This document shows, in pieces, positions 20,336 to 29,100 of a stretch of DNA of 64,000 nt. Where the stretch lies: positions 2,852,001 through 2,916,000 of the forward strand of contig NZ_FSRU01000001.1 of NCBI RefSeq assembly GCF_900142845.1. The letters are read 5' to 3'. Under the pieces are notes generated by a model. The model saw only the letters and a program-made list of their open reading frames with translations, did no database searches and had not been told where the DNA came from. Source of the stretch: Paraburkholderia phenazinium (lineage in GTDB: Bacteria > Pseudomonadota > Gammaproteobacteria > Burkholderiales > Burkholderiaceae). The number at the start of each line of letters is the position of its first letter. Within the stretch, counting starts at the first letter, position 1. The translations under genes and the position numbers were made by a program.

Positions 20336-20740
20336 ATGCCGCACCCCCTTCTACCCCGAGACGAATCCTACGCACGAGGCCTTGCGCTGTTCGAACGCTT
20401 GCATGGCGAACACAGCGGCAAGCAGTTGGCCCAGTCGCGCGAGCAACTGTGTCCCGACTTTCTGACGATGACCATGCAATGGGCGTTCGCCGGCGTACTC
20501 GACCGCCCAGGGCTCGACCTCGCGACGCGAGAGCTGGTCGTCATCGGGTCTTGCGTCACGCTCGGTTATGCGCTTCCGCAGTTGCGTGCCCACATTGAGG
20601 CCGCGCTTGTCGCGGGGGCATCGCGTGAGCAGATTCTCGAAACCATCCTGCAGACGATGTTTTACGCCGGGGGCGCGGCCGTGAACAATGCGTTGGGCGT
20701 TGCCGCAGAGGTCTTCGGCGTGGCGGAAGAAAGCGCTTAG
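20336..20740 (+). CDS. carboxymuconolactone decarboxylase family protein
   Basis: 134 aa from the ATG at 20336, which has GAGGA five bases upstream; two earlier in-frame ATGs lack a ribosome site. All-helical PF02627 fold: FLTMTMQWAFAGVLDRPGLDLATRELVVIGSCVTLGY, then QLRAHIEAALVAGASREQILETI. It resembles PcaC-type enzymes rather than AhpD because the CxxC pair of peroxidase members is absent. No other beta-ketoadipate genes are near, so the true substrate is open. Its stop overlaps the end of the convergent LysR fragment by four bases. Confidence 0.83.
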   Translation: MPHPLLPRDESYARGLALFERLHGEHSGKQLAQSREQLCPDFLTMTMQWAFAGVLDRPGLDLATRELVVIGSCVTLGYALPQLRAHIEAALVAGASREQILETILQTMFYAGGAAVNNALGVAAEVFGVAEESA

Positions 20741-21054
20741 GCCGCTTGACCCAGGTTCGCTGCGGCGAAGTGGTCAAGCGCAAATTCGACGAATACGCGC
20801 AGTTTCGCGGGTGCGTCAGGATCGCGTGCGTAGAGCAAATAAAAATCTCTACCACGCGTTGCATATCCGGCGAGCAATCGATTCAACCGCCCCGTCATCA
20901 TGTCCGTCTTCACAAGACCGAAGGGTTGCAGTATCACACCGAGACGCTCTTCAAGCGCATTGAGATGCTTGCCCACCATGCTTGGCGATAAATTCAATCG
21001 CTCAGCCGCAGCCACCAGACTACCTGCAGTCACAATCTCGACGAATACGGTCAT
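20737..21054 (-). pseudogene. LysR regulator with internal deletion
   Basis: 105 codons. The first 40 residues are a normal LysR helix-turn-helix (MTVFVEIVTAGSLVAAAERL, then NLSPSMVGKHLNALEERLGV), and the last 60 are the usual end of a LysR effector domain (LVKTDMMTGRLNRLLAGYA through LRVFVEFALDHFA). The roughly 190 residues between them, most of the effector-binding domain, are missing and the two ends are joined in frame. The product would keep a DNA-binding head but no ligand pocket. The frame is open upstream to the end of the neighbouring reductase gene (NDRLESM precedes the ATG, as in intact relatives). Confidence 0.75.
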
Positions 21055-21074
21055 GCTTTCCAGACGGTCGTTAG

Positions 21075-21677
21075 CTATCCCAACTTGACGAGATTGAGCA
21101 CCGGCAACGGGCCGCCTGGGATCTGGACCAACTGCCCCCCGCCGACGAGCGAACCCAGGTCGATGCCGAAGAAGCCGAGCCGCCCGATCAGTTCGCTCAC
21201 CGCCGATTTCGCAGGCGCGTCGTCGCCCGCGAAGAACAACACGCGATGCCCGCCGTCGGCCTGGGGATCTTCGGAGATGAGATGCGCGGGTAGATGATTG
21301 AACGCCTTCACGACGCGTGCGCCCGGCACGAGGTCCGCGAATACTTCGCTCGAGGTCCGGCCATGAAGCTCGGCGGGTTCGAAGCGCGGCGCTTCGATCG
21401 GGTTGTTGGCGTCGATCACGATGCGTCCGCCGAAGTCCGGCAGGCCGTCCAGGGCGGACGGCAGCCGCGACCAGTTCACTGCGACGAGGACGATGTCCTG
21501 CGCGGCCGCCTGGTCGCGCGTTCCCGGGGTGATCGAGGGGCCGAGTTCGCGCGCGAGGTCCGCGAGCGAATCCGGGCCCCGGCTGTTCGAGATGATGGCT
21601 TGAAGGCCTTTGCGGGCCAGCGCTTTCGCGAATGCGGACCCAATGGCGCCTGCTCCGATGATTCCGATGGTGCTCAT
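21075..21677 (-). CDS. NADPH-dependent F420-reductase-like oxidoreductase
   Basis: 200 aa from the ATG at 21677, which has AGGAG seven bases ahead; 21 extra upstream codons were rejected. The Rossmann motif STIGIIGAGAIGSAFAKALA opens the protein, followed by the F420 NADP oxidoreductase pattern (IVLVAVNWSRLPSAL, VIDANNP, VVKAFNHLPA). In proteobacteria such proteins act on NADP(H) with flavin or unknown partners, since F420 itself is usually absent. It is divergent from an intact LysR gene with a palindromic site between them, so that regulator probably controls it. Confidence 0.85.
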   Translation of the reverse strand: MSTIGIIGAGAIGSAFAKALARKGLQAIISNSRGPDSLADLARELGPSITPGTRDQAAAQDIVLVAVNWSRLPSALDGLPDFGGRIVIDANNPIEAPRFEPAELHGRTSSEVFADLVPGARVVKAFNHLPAHLISEDPQADGGHRVLFFAGDDAPAKSAVSELIGRLGFFGIDLGSLVGGGQLVQIPGGPLPVLNLVKLG

Positions 21678-21793
21678 GACGATGCTCCTGGTGAAGGGTG
21701 ATGACTCTGGTGATAAAGGCTGGTGACGTTCACGCCCCAAGGCGGGATGAGCGAATCTTGCCGCCTTAATTGCTCGATGATTAGCGGGTAATT

Positions 21794-21812
21794 GCTTGAA
21801 TTATTTTCAAGC
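21794..21812. promoter_or_regulatory. LysR-type operator between divergent genes
   Basis: A perfect inverted repeat GCTTGAA-TTATT-TTCAAGC lies 20 bases before the LysR start at 21832 and within the 154-base gap to the divergent reductase. Its inner part fits the T-N11-A box of LysR regulators. The surrounding DNA is AT-rich, as expected for overlapping promoters. Confidence 0.7.
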
Positions 21813-21831
21813 ATTGCTTTAATATCCCAGC

Positions 21832-22761
21832 ATGGAAACCTTGGCCAACCTCGAGTCGTTCGTGCGTAGCGCCGAAACGGGCAGCTTCTCCGCGGCCGCG
21901 CGGCGTCTTGCGCTGACGCCCGCAGCGGTCAGCCGGAACGTTGCGCTGCTGGAACGCAATCTCGGCGTGCGGCTGTTCCAGCGCTCGACGCGCAAGCTCA
22001 CGCTGACCGAGGCGGGGACGCGTTTTCTGGTGGAAATTGGCGGCAATCTGGACGCGCTGCAGGCCGCGATCGCGTCCGTCTCAACCGATCGCAGCGAGCC
22101 GGCCGGCGTGCTGAAAGTCAGCATGCCGCCGACCTTCGGCATCACGTACGTCATGCCGCTGCTGCCGGCGTTCCTCGCGCGCTATCCGATGGTTCGTCCG
22201 GATTGGTACTTCGAGAACCGGCAGGTGGACCTGATCGCAGAGGGATACGATGCGGCGCTGGGTGGTGGATTCGATCTCGCCCCGGGCGTCGTGTCGCGCG
22301 CGTTGACGCCGGCGCATCTCGTGGCCGTGGCGTCCCCGGCCTACATGGCCGGCCGCGCGCCACCGGCCGATCCTGGAGCGCTTGCGCAACTCGACGGCAT
22401 CGCGATGCGCTCGAGCCGCACCGGCCGCATAAGCCAGCGGACGATGCGCGACACAGCGGGCGAGGAGATGCCCGCGCGGCTCAACGAAACCATCATGGTC
22501 AACGACCCGGGAGCGATGCGTGAAGCGGCCATTCTCGGACTGGGCGTCGCGCTGCTGTCCGTGTCGGACGTGCTGCCGTCGATCGAACGCGGGGAACTCG
22601 TACGGTTGCTACCGCGCTGGTACGCGGACGCCGGGGCGATCTCGATCTACTACGCGACGCGCGCGTTGCTGCCGGCGAAGACACGCGTGTTTGTGGACTT
22701 CGTTGTCGAAGCGTTCGAGCGGGAGCGGCTGGCCGAGAGGTTTGCAGGAAGTGTCGAATGA
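21832..22761 (+). CDS. LysR family transcriptional regulator
   Basis: 309 aa of normal length. The N-terminal winged helix is complete (GSFSAAARRLALTPAAVSRNV, recognition helix SRNVALLERNLGVRLF), followed by an effector-binding domain starting GVLKVSMPPTFGITYVMPLL. The type is close to CrgA/DsdC-like short LysR proteins. It is divergently placed to the F420-type oxidoreductase and a palindromic operator lies between, the classic arrangement for activation of the neighbour and self-repression. The inducer is unknown. Confidence 0.92.
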   Translation: METLANLESFVRSAETGSFSAAARRLALTPAAVSRNVALLERNLGVRLFQRSTRKLTLTEAGTRFLVEIGGNLDALQAAIASVSTDRSEPAGVLKVSMPPTFGITYVMPLLPAFLARYPMVRPDWYFENRQVDLIAEGYDAALGGGFDLAPGVVSRALTPAHLVAVASPAYMAGRAPPADPGALAQLDGIAMRSSRTGRISQRTMRDTAGEEMPARLNETIMVNDPGAMREAAILGLGVALLSVSDVLPSIERGELVRLLPRWYADAGAISIYYATRALLPAKTRVFVDFVVEAFERERLAERFAGSVE

Positions 22762-22802
22762 GTGGAAGGTCAACAGGTTGATGCGGTTCGACCCGCACCA
22801 AC

Positions 22803-22940
22803 ATGGCGACCGCAGCGCCGTGCGCATCAGACGTTGCCCGAACGCCGGTCTCACGGTTCGCGCAAGTCGGCCACTACAGCATCGAAGACGCGCCGCATGA
22901 AATTGCCAGGCTGATCGTGCCATCCCTAACGGCTCACTGA
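22803..22940 (+). pseudogene. C-terminal remnant of an alpha/beta hydrolase
   Basis: 45 codons from an ATG at 22803 to TGA at 22938-22940. The second half reads FAQVGHYSIEDAPHEIARLI, which is the C-terminal end of alpha/beta hydrolases of the haloalkane dehalogenase/epoxide hydrolase type, with the catalytic His in GHY. The nucleophile and oxyanion parts are absent; the first 20 residues are unrelated. It is best read as a leftover of a lost gene. The next 293 bases, to the start of the gene at 23234, hold no gene I can support. Confidence 0.6.
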
Positions 22941-23233
22941 CGCCGGATAGCGGACGTTGCGGGCGCTCATCCATTGCGCTCTTGGCGTCCTTGTAGCAAC
23001 CAGCGGCGCGCGCCATCACCGCCGGAGGAGGCAAAAATTTCCGGACCGACAACGTCGGGACTGCTATGGTTGTTCGGCATATAGTCTTTCGCCTGGGTTA
23101 TACCCGGAAACGTTATCCTGGGCCCTTCAGGACGTGCTAAAAAGAGTCGATATCCCGGATGCGCGATTGAAAGTCCCGTCTGGCGATTGGAGAATCCCAC
23201 GCGGACCGTCGCACGGAATCCCGAGGTGAAAGT

Positions 23234-24412
23234 ATGGAAAAAAAAGTGCTCGTCGCGGTAGCCGCCGCGCTGGTGTCTTCTGTGGGTGCGCTGCATCCCG
23301 AGTCCGCCCTTGCCGCTGATGCGGCAACCTCGGCCTACGAAGACTCGAATATCGACGCCTCTCTCGATCCCGGCGAAGAACGCGTCTCCGCCAACACCGA
23401 CAATCAGACGCACCTGAAAGACCTGCGCTACGCGTATTTCATCGGCTATAACGCGCGCGCCAGGGAAGATTCGAAATCCTATGCAACCTTGGGTGACGAG
23501 GTAAAGCATCCGCAGAAGCAGCTTGCCGCGCCGGCCGTGCCCGCGTCGCCGAAGCCGGTTGCCGAGCGGATTGCGCCGTCAAGGCGGGTCGTAGCGCAGG
23601 CCGCGCCGCTGAGGCAGGTAGCCGCGCCGGTCGCACCGGCGAAGCCGTTGCCCGCGCCGCTCGCGTCGCCGAAGCGGGTGGCTGCTGCGCGAGCCATGCC
23701 ACCCAGGCAGGTCGTTGCCCAGGCCGCGCCTGTGCCGCTGAAGCGCATTCCCGCGCAAATCGCGCCCGCGCCGCAAAAGCATGTTTACGCGCAGATCGAG
23801 TCTGTGCCGCCGCGACGGATCGCTGCGCCGATCGCGTCATTGAAGCAGGTGTCAGTGCATGTCACGCCACCTAAGCGGGCTGAAGTGCAACCTGCAGCTC
23901 TGAAGCAGGCCTCGACGCGGGCTACGCCGCTGAAGCTGCCGGGCACCGAGTCCGAGCCGCCCATACTGATTCCGACGCAAGCCGTGACGGCATTGCCGGA
24001 CGAAAAATCGGACCATGACGACGACACGCAGGTGACGCAGAGCCGCGATTCGCAGAACGCTCAGCGGGCGGTGCCGGCCTACAACCAGGCGTCAACAGAG
24101 TCCCAGGCGTCAGGAGGATACGCCGGACGGGAATACGCACCGCCGCCCCCACCGCCTCGAGCCGTTCAGGCTAACCAGTACGCGCCTGCGCAGTATCCGC
24201 CCCCTCAGTACCAGGCGGCTTACGCGCAGTCCGCCTACGTACCTCGGCCGCCCGCTCAAGCGGCGGCACAGCAGGTCGTCATCGTGAACCGCCCGCCTGC
24301 CTACCCGGCCTATAACCAGAACCAGATGTACACGCCGCCTGAACTGCGGCGGCCGTACCCCGCCGGTTACGGCAATTCGGCGCAACCGGCCGGGTATCAG
24401 GGATGGGAATAG
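23234..24412 (+). CDS. exported Pro/Ala-rich repeat protein
   Basis: 392 aa. A Sec signal peptide ends near SALAADA. Residues 30-95 are a charged, folded-looking segment with LRYAYFIGYNARAREDSK. Residues about 95-245 are a degenerate repeat of 10-14 residues with the core [KR]-[QR]-[VI]-x-A-x-x-A-P, giving a strongly basic, proline-rich chain. Residues 255-392 are rich in Tyr, Pro and Gln (PPPPPPRAVQANQYAP, YPPPQYQAAYAQSAY). No anchor or enzyme motif is seen. It would be periplasmic or extracellular and mostly disordered. A surface or peptidoglycan-spanning role is conceivable; no function is assigned. A hairpin terminator follows. Confidence 0.75.
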   Translation: MEKKVLVAVAAALVSSVGALHPESALAADAATSAYEDSNIDASLDPGEERVSANTDNQTHLKDLRYAYFIGYNARAREDSKSYATLGDEVKHPQKQLAAPAVPASPKPVAERIAPSRRVVAQAAPLRQVAAPVAPAKPLPAPLASPKRVAAARAMPPRQVVAQAAPVPLKRIPAQIAPAPQKHVYAQIESVPPRRIAAPIASLKQVSVHVTPPKRAEVQPAALKQASTRATPLKLPGTESEPPILIPTQAVTALPDEKSDHDDDTQVTQSRDSQNAQRAVPAYNQASTESQASGGYAGREYAPPPPPPRAVQANQYAPAQYPPPQYQAAYAQSAYVPRPPAQAAAQQVVIVNRPPAYPAYNQNQMYTPPELRRPYPAGYGNSAQPAGYQGWE

Positions 24413-24458
24413 GCGCCCTCACTCGCATGCGCCGCCGGGCGCACTGACTCACGTATAC

Positions 24459-24483
24459 AACGGGCCGCTACAAGCGGCCCGTT
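24459..24483 (+). terminator. terminator after the repeat protein gene
   Basis: Perfect 10-bp arms AACGGGCCGC and GCGGCCCGTT around the loop TACAA, followed by a short T run (GTTTCC), 47 bases after the stop codon at 24412. This should end the transcript of the exported repeat protein. Confidence 0.75.
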
Positions 24484-24505
24484 TCCATGATGGAAGCAGC
24501 ATGCG

Positions 24506-24608
24506 TGCATTAAACAGTACCTTGCATAAAACGGTACAGGCTGCTAAAGTGCCGCCATGACATTCGGTAGGGCCTTATTGCGGCTAGATACCATGCATAA
24601 CACAGTAC
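24506..24608. promoter_or_regulatory. three repeated PadR-operator candidates
   Basis: A 15-base box of consensus TGCATWAMACRGTAC occurs three times: 24506-24520, 24523-24537 and 24594-24608. The second and third copies are preceded by TACC, giving partial dyads of the form TACC-N10/11-GGTAC. The first two are 17 bases apart, the third 71 bases further on and only 32 bases before the padR ATG at 24641. Placement and repetition suggest an autoregulatory operator of the PadR protein encoded next. Confidence 0.65.
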
Positions 24609-24640
24609 CTGGCAACGTGTCGAATATGTTCTGAAATGCG

Positions 24641-24982
24641 ATGAAAACCCAACTCAAGAAAGGCACGCTCGACATGTGCGTCCTGGCTGTGCTGGCCCGC
24701 GGGGACAGCTATGCCTACGAGCTGGTGTCGACGCTGGCCGAAACCATGGAAATCAGCGAAGGCACCATTTACCCACTGATGCGGCGGCTGCAGGCCGAAG
24801 CGTGGGTGTCGACCTACCTTGTGGAGTCGACCTCAGGGCCGCCGCGCAAGTACTACTCGCTCACGGGCACCGGTCGTCGCAGTCTGCTGGAAATGGAAGA
24901 CGAATGGCGCAGTTTCGTTGACGAAGTCAACGGCGTGCTGGCACAACAAGGCAAACAACAGGACACAGGGGAAAACCGATGA
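24641..24982 (+). CDS. PadR family transcriptional regulator
   Basis: 113 aa. Short PadR type: winged helix MKTQLKKGTLDMCVLAVLARG, SYAYELVSTLAETMEISEGTI with YPLMRRLQAEAWVSTYL, and the beta-wing GPPRKYYSLTGTGRRSLLEM. PadR-s1 proteins of this length repress small operons, often coupled to a DUF1700 membrane protein. Exactly that gene follows with a four-base ATGA overlap, so the two are translationally coupled. Repeated boxes upstream are likely its own operators. Confidence 0.92.
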   Translation: MKTQLKKGTLDMCVLAVLARGDSYAYELVSTLAETMEISEGTIYPLMRRLQAEAWVSTYLVESTSGPPRKYYSLTGTGRRSLLEMEDEWRSFVDEVNGVLAQQGKQQDTGENR

Positions 24983-26085
24983 AGCAGGACGGATTCATTG
25001 AAGCGTTGCGGCGGGAACTCAGCAGTCTGCCCAAGGCCGCGATCGACGAGATCGTTGCGGATTACCGCGAATATATCGGCGATGCGCTGGCTGCCGGCCG
25101 TCACGAGGAAGAAGTGATCGCCGCGCTCGGCGACCCCGCCAAGCTCGCGCGCGAACTCACGGCTCAGGCCAACTACCGGCAGTGGGAAGCGCAGCGCTCG
25201 GTCGGCAACCTGATGCGCGTGGTCGCGTCGGTCGCCCGGCTCGGGTTGCTGCAACTGCTGTTGCTTGGACCGTTCCTGCTGTATCTGCTGATGCTGACGG
25301 TGGGATATGTCGTCTCCGGCGCGCTGGCCGTGGCGGGACTGGTCGCGATGCTCGTGCTCGGTAGTCATCATTTCTTCGGTACCGATTTCAACCTGAATCT
25401 CGGCAAAGAGACGCAAACCAAATCCACCGATCAGGTCGGCGATTTACACACCGACTTCGCCGGACTGCAGGTACTCGACAAGCGCTTCGTCTTGCGTCTG
25501 AACAACGGTGCCCGGGTCGATCTCGTCACCACGGCCGGGCCGATCGAACTTAAGCGCGACGCGCAAGGCCAACTCGAGACGGAGATACCCGATGACGCCG
25601 CGCGCAAATTGCTGACGCAAAACGCCGACGGTAGCTTCAGCATCGACCGCGACGCGGTGAACGCACTCGATTTCCGCGACACGGTGGACGGCCGGCTCTC
25701 GCTGGCGCGCAGCGGCGAGGATAAGCAGGCGCTGAGCTGGAACATCGTCGACACGGACGGCAGTCATGCGAGCTTCGACCAGGACGCAAACGGCGATACG
25801 CACCACCTGAGCGTGAACGACAACAGCGACGGCAGCCAGGTATCGATCGGCGACGGCGGGATCGCGGTCGACGACAGCCAGGATCATATCCACATCTCCG
25901 GGCTCGGCGGCAAAACGCTCGAATCCATCGCGCTACGCTACGCCGTTATCGCATTGCCGATCGGCTTGCTCGGCCTGCTGCTCTGCATCTGGCTCACGTG
26001 CATCACCTGGCGTGCGCTGACGCGTTTCACGCAGCGCCAGATCGACGCGCTGTCGACGAGTTTCGGCCACACGCCGGCACGGTAA
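24979..26085 (+). CDS. DUF1700 (HAAS) membrane protein with DUF4097-like domain
   Basis: 368 aa. The start is the alpha-helical HAAS/DUF1700 module (FIEALRRELSSLPKAAIDEIVADYREY, then GDPAKLARELTAQ), followed by two membrane helices around residues 75-130, a periplasmic beta-rich region of about 200 residues with repeating Asp/Gly turns (resembling DUF4097-type adhesin repeats), and a last membrane helix at about 313-336. PadR plus HAAS is a known regulatory pair: the HAAS module is thought to bind the PadR protein, so the membrane part may sense envelope state and titrate the repressor. The ATG overlaps the padR stop. Confidence 0.82.
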   Translation: MKQDGFIEALRRELSSLPKAAIDEIVADYREYIGDALAAGRHEEEVIAALGDPAKLARELTAQANYRQWEAQRSVGNLMRVVASVARLGLLQLLLLGPFLLYLLMLTVGYVVSGALAVAGLVAMLVLGSHHFFGTDFNLNLGKETQTKSTDQVGDLHTDFAGLQVLDKRFVLRLNNGARVDLVTTAGPIELKRDAQGQLETEIPDDAARKLLTQNADGSFSIDRDAVNALDFRDTVDGRLSLARSGEDKQALSWNIVDTDGSHASFDQDANGDTHHLSVNDNSDGSQVSIGDGGIAVDDSQDHIHISGLGGKTLESIALRYAVIALPIGLLGLLLCIWLTCITWRALTRFTQRQIDALSTSFGHTPAR

Positions 26086-26099
26086 CGTTTTAACGCCCT

Positions 26100-26130
26100 G
26101 GAAACGCTGGTCGCGAAGACCCGCGTTTCC
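26100..26130. terminator. hairpin between convergent genes
   Basis: GGAAACGC and GCGTTTCC form outer arms with an inner GGTC/GACC stem and a small loop, giving a stable hairpin in the 53 bases between two convergent genes. A pyrimidine stretch without a pure T run follows on the plus side. It may serve both directions. Confidence 0.55.
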
Positions 26131-26138
26131 CCTTCCCC

Positions 26139-29100
26139 CTACTCGGCCACGCACTGCCCCGTCTCGAGCCGGCTCAAAAACGCTTCAAACCCCTCGACAG
26201 GAAGCGGACGGCAGAAATAGTAGCCCTGATACGCGTGACATCCCGCAGCCGCGAGGAAATCCCGCTGAGCCTCGGTCTCCACGCCCTCGGCAATCACGCC
26301 CAGCCCCAGGCTCTGCGCAAGCGCCACAATAGCTCTGGCAATCACCGCGTCATTCGGATCGACCAGGACATCGCGCACGAACGACCGGTCGATTTTCAAC
26401 TGATCCAGCGGCAGACGCTTCAGATAGGATAGCGAAGAATATCCAATTCCAAAGTCGTCCAGCGAGAACACCACGCCACGCGCCTTAAGCGCCCCCATCT
26501 TGCGGATGATGTCCTCCGCGTTGTCCACCAGCACGCTTTCGGTCAACTCCAGCTTCAACCGGTCGGGTCTCGCGCGGGTTCGAGCAATGATGCTCAACAC
26601 CTTGTCCACGAAATCCGGTTCGCGGAACTGCTGGACGCTAACATTGACCGCGATCGTGAGGTGCGCCGTCTCGGACCGCGTGGCCCATTGCGCCAGTTGC
26701 GCGCAGGCCGCCTCCATGACCCAGCTTCCCAGTGCAAGGATCAGTCCGGTTTCTTCGGCTAGCGGGATGAAATCGGCAGGCGGCACGATCCCGCGCGTGG
26801 GATGCTGCCAGCGCACCAGGGCTTCGGCGCCCGTGATGCAGGTGCCGTCGACCTGCGCCTGGTAGTGAAGCAGGAACTGGTTTTCCTCGATGGCATCGCG
26901 CAGGCCCGCCTCCAGCGCAGCGCGTTCCACCACCACGGTCTGCATGTCGGGGTCGAAGAAACACACGGCGTTGCGGCCTTTCTCCTTGGACTTGTACATC
27001 GCGAGATCGGCCTGCTTGAGGAGTTCGTCGATCGACGCCTGATGTCCCCTGAACACAGTCGCACCGACGCTCGCCGTACTGCGGTATTCAATCTCGCCAA
27101 GTTGATACGGACTCCCCAGCACCGCGAGGATTTTCTCGCCGAGCGCTTCGGTCTGGCTGGCCGCCTCTTCCCAGTTTTCGTGCAGGCTCCCTAGCACCAC
27201 CACGAACTCGTCGCCGCCCACGCGAGCCACGGTATCGCTCTCGAGCACGCTGGCAGCCAGACGTTGCGCCACTTGCTGCAGCAGCAGGTCGCCTTTGTCG
27301 TGGCCCAAGGTATCGTTCAAGGTCTTGAAGTGATCCAGGTCGATGAACAGCAAGGCGCCGCACGTTTCGCTGCGGGCACTGGCCGTGATCGCCTGCTTCA
27401 GGCGGTCCAGCAGCAAAGTGCGGTTGGGCAGGTGAGTCAGCGCATCGAAGAAGGCCAGTTCCTTGATTCTCTCCTCGGCGATCTTGCGCTCGGTGATGTC
27501 GTGATGCGTGCCCACAAAATGACTGACGACCCCATCCTCGCCCATCACCGCGGAGATCGCGAGCCACTTGGGGTAGACGTCGCCATTCTTGCGGCGGTCC
27601 CAGATCTCGCCCTGCCAGCCGCCGTCGCGCTGGATCGTCTCCCACATCTCACGGAAGAAGGCGGCGTCGTGGCGGCCGGACTGAAGCACGCGCGGCGTCA
27701 GACCCACGATCTCCTCGGGCGCGTAGCCCGTGCATTCGGTGAACGCCGAGTTGACGCGCAGGATCTTGGCGCTGGCGTCGGTGATCATCATCGGTTCCTG
27801 CGAGTCGAATGCGACTGCGGCAATCCGCAGCTCGGCCTCGACCTGCTTGCGCTCGGTGATGTCGCGTCCGCTCGTGCGAAAGCCGATGAAATCGCCCTTG
27901 GCATCGCTGATCGGCACCCACGAAACGGACAGCCAGATCAGCGATCCATCCTTGCGAATGCAACGAAATTCGAGGTCGTCGCCGCGAAAACCCTGCTGCC
28001 CTTTCCGAAACTCCGGCGCCACGCGCGGCAGATCTTCCGGATGGATCAGCGCGCCCGCGAAATCGGGCATGGCCATGCACTCCTCGACCGTATAGCCGAT
28101 GTACTCCTCCACCGATGGGTTGATCCAGCGCGGCTTGCCGTCTTGCCCCCACCAGACCTCCCAGTTAACCGTGCAGTCGGCAATCGCGCGAAATTTCTCC
28201 TCGTTCTCGCGCAATTCTTTGGTCATCGCCGAGGCGAGCCGCATCGCGCGGCCGCGTCCGGTCATGATGAGCCAGGTGAGGAACGCCAGCAGCAGGCTAA
28301 GGCCCGTGCCGATGCTGGCGATCAACCACGCCGCGTTACGGCCGAAGCGCGCCTTGAAGTCGTCCTGGGCACTCATCGACAGGGTCCAGTCATGACCGTC
28401 GACGACCAGATATTCGTTGGCCGAAATATCCACGGGCACATGCCGCCCGGCCGCTTCAGGTGTCCGGTGCAGCAGCGCGGCGGGCGACGGTTCGACGCCA
28501 TCGTAGATCGCGATGGACAGACCAGGCGGCTGCTCGCCATACAGACTGGCGATCACATCGTGCATGCGAAACGAGGCGTAGACCCAACCGACCAGGTGCG
28601 CGCGGCGCTGGGCGACGCTGTCCTGCGGTTGCCCTCGTGCGTAGATCGGCAGGTACATGATGAAACCGGGGTGAGCGCTGGCGTCGGGATCCACCGCCAG
28701 GCGGACCTTCCCGGAAATGGCGGCCATGCCGGAGTCGCGCGCCTGCTCCATGGCGCTTCGCCGCACCGGGTCGGTCCAGGCATCGAAGCCGGGCGCCGCG
28801 CGATTCAGACCAATGCGCGGCTCGCGCTGGATGACCGGCGCGTAGTCTTCGCGCGAACCCTCAGGCTGAATCGCATAGCCGGACAGCCCCTGGCGCCGCA
28901 TGGCGGCGACATGCTCGTCCTTTTGCGCGGCCGGCACCCACTCGACGAGGCCAATGGTCTGAATGCCCGAGAAGGCGGCGTCGAGATCGAGCGTGCCGAC
29001 GTAGTCGCGAAAGTGCTCGCGGTCCACCTCGCCGGTGGCGGCGAACATGCTCTGCACGCCGCGTAGCAGGAGCTCATAGGTGCCCATCCGCTGCTCGATC

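Noticed and set aside
20336..20740. Considered as an AhpD-type peroxidase
   Set aside because: The CxxC active-site pair of AhpD members is absent.
23234..24412. Pro-rich exported protein considered as TonB or a spanning energy transducer
   Set aside because: It has a cleavable signal peptide rather than a membrane anchor and no TonB C-terminal domain.
27264..29066. 600-codon open frame on the plus strand
   Set aside because: Antisense to the GGDEF-EAL gene, whose motifs are intact; composition is that of a mirror frame.
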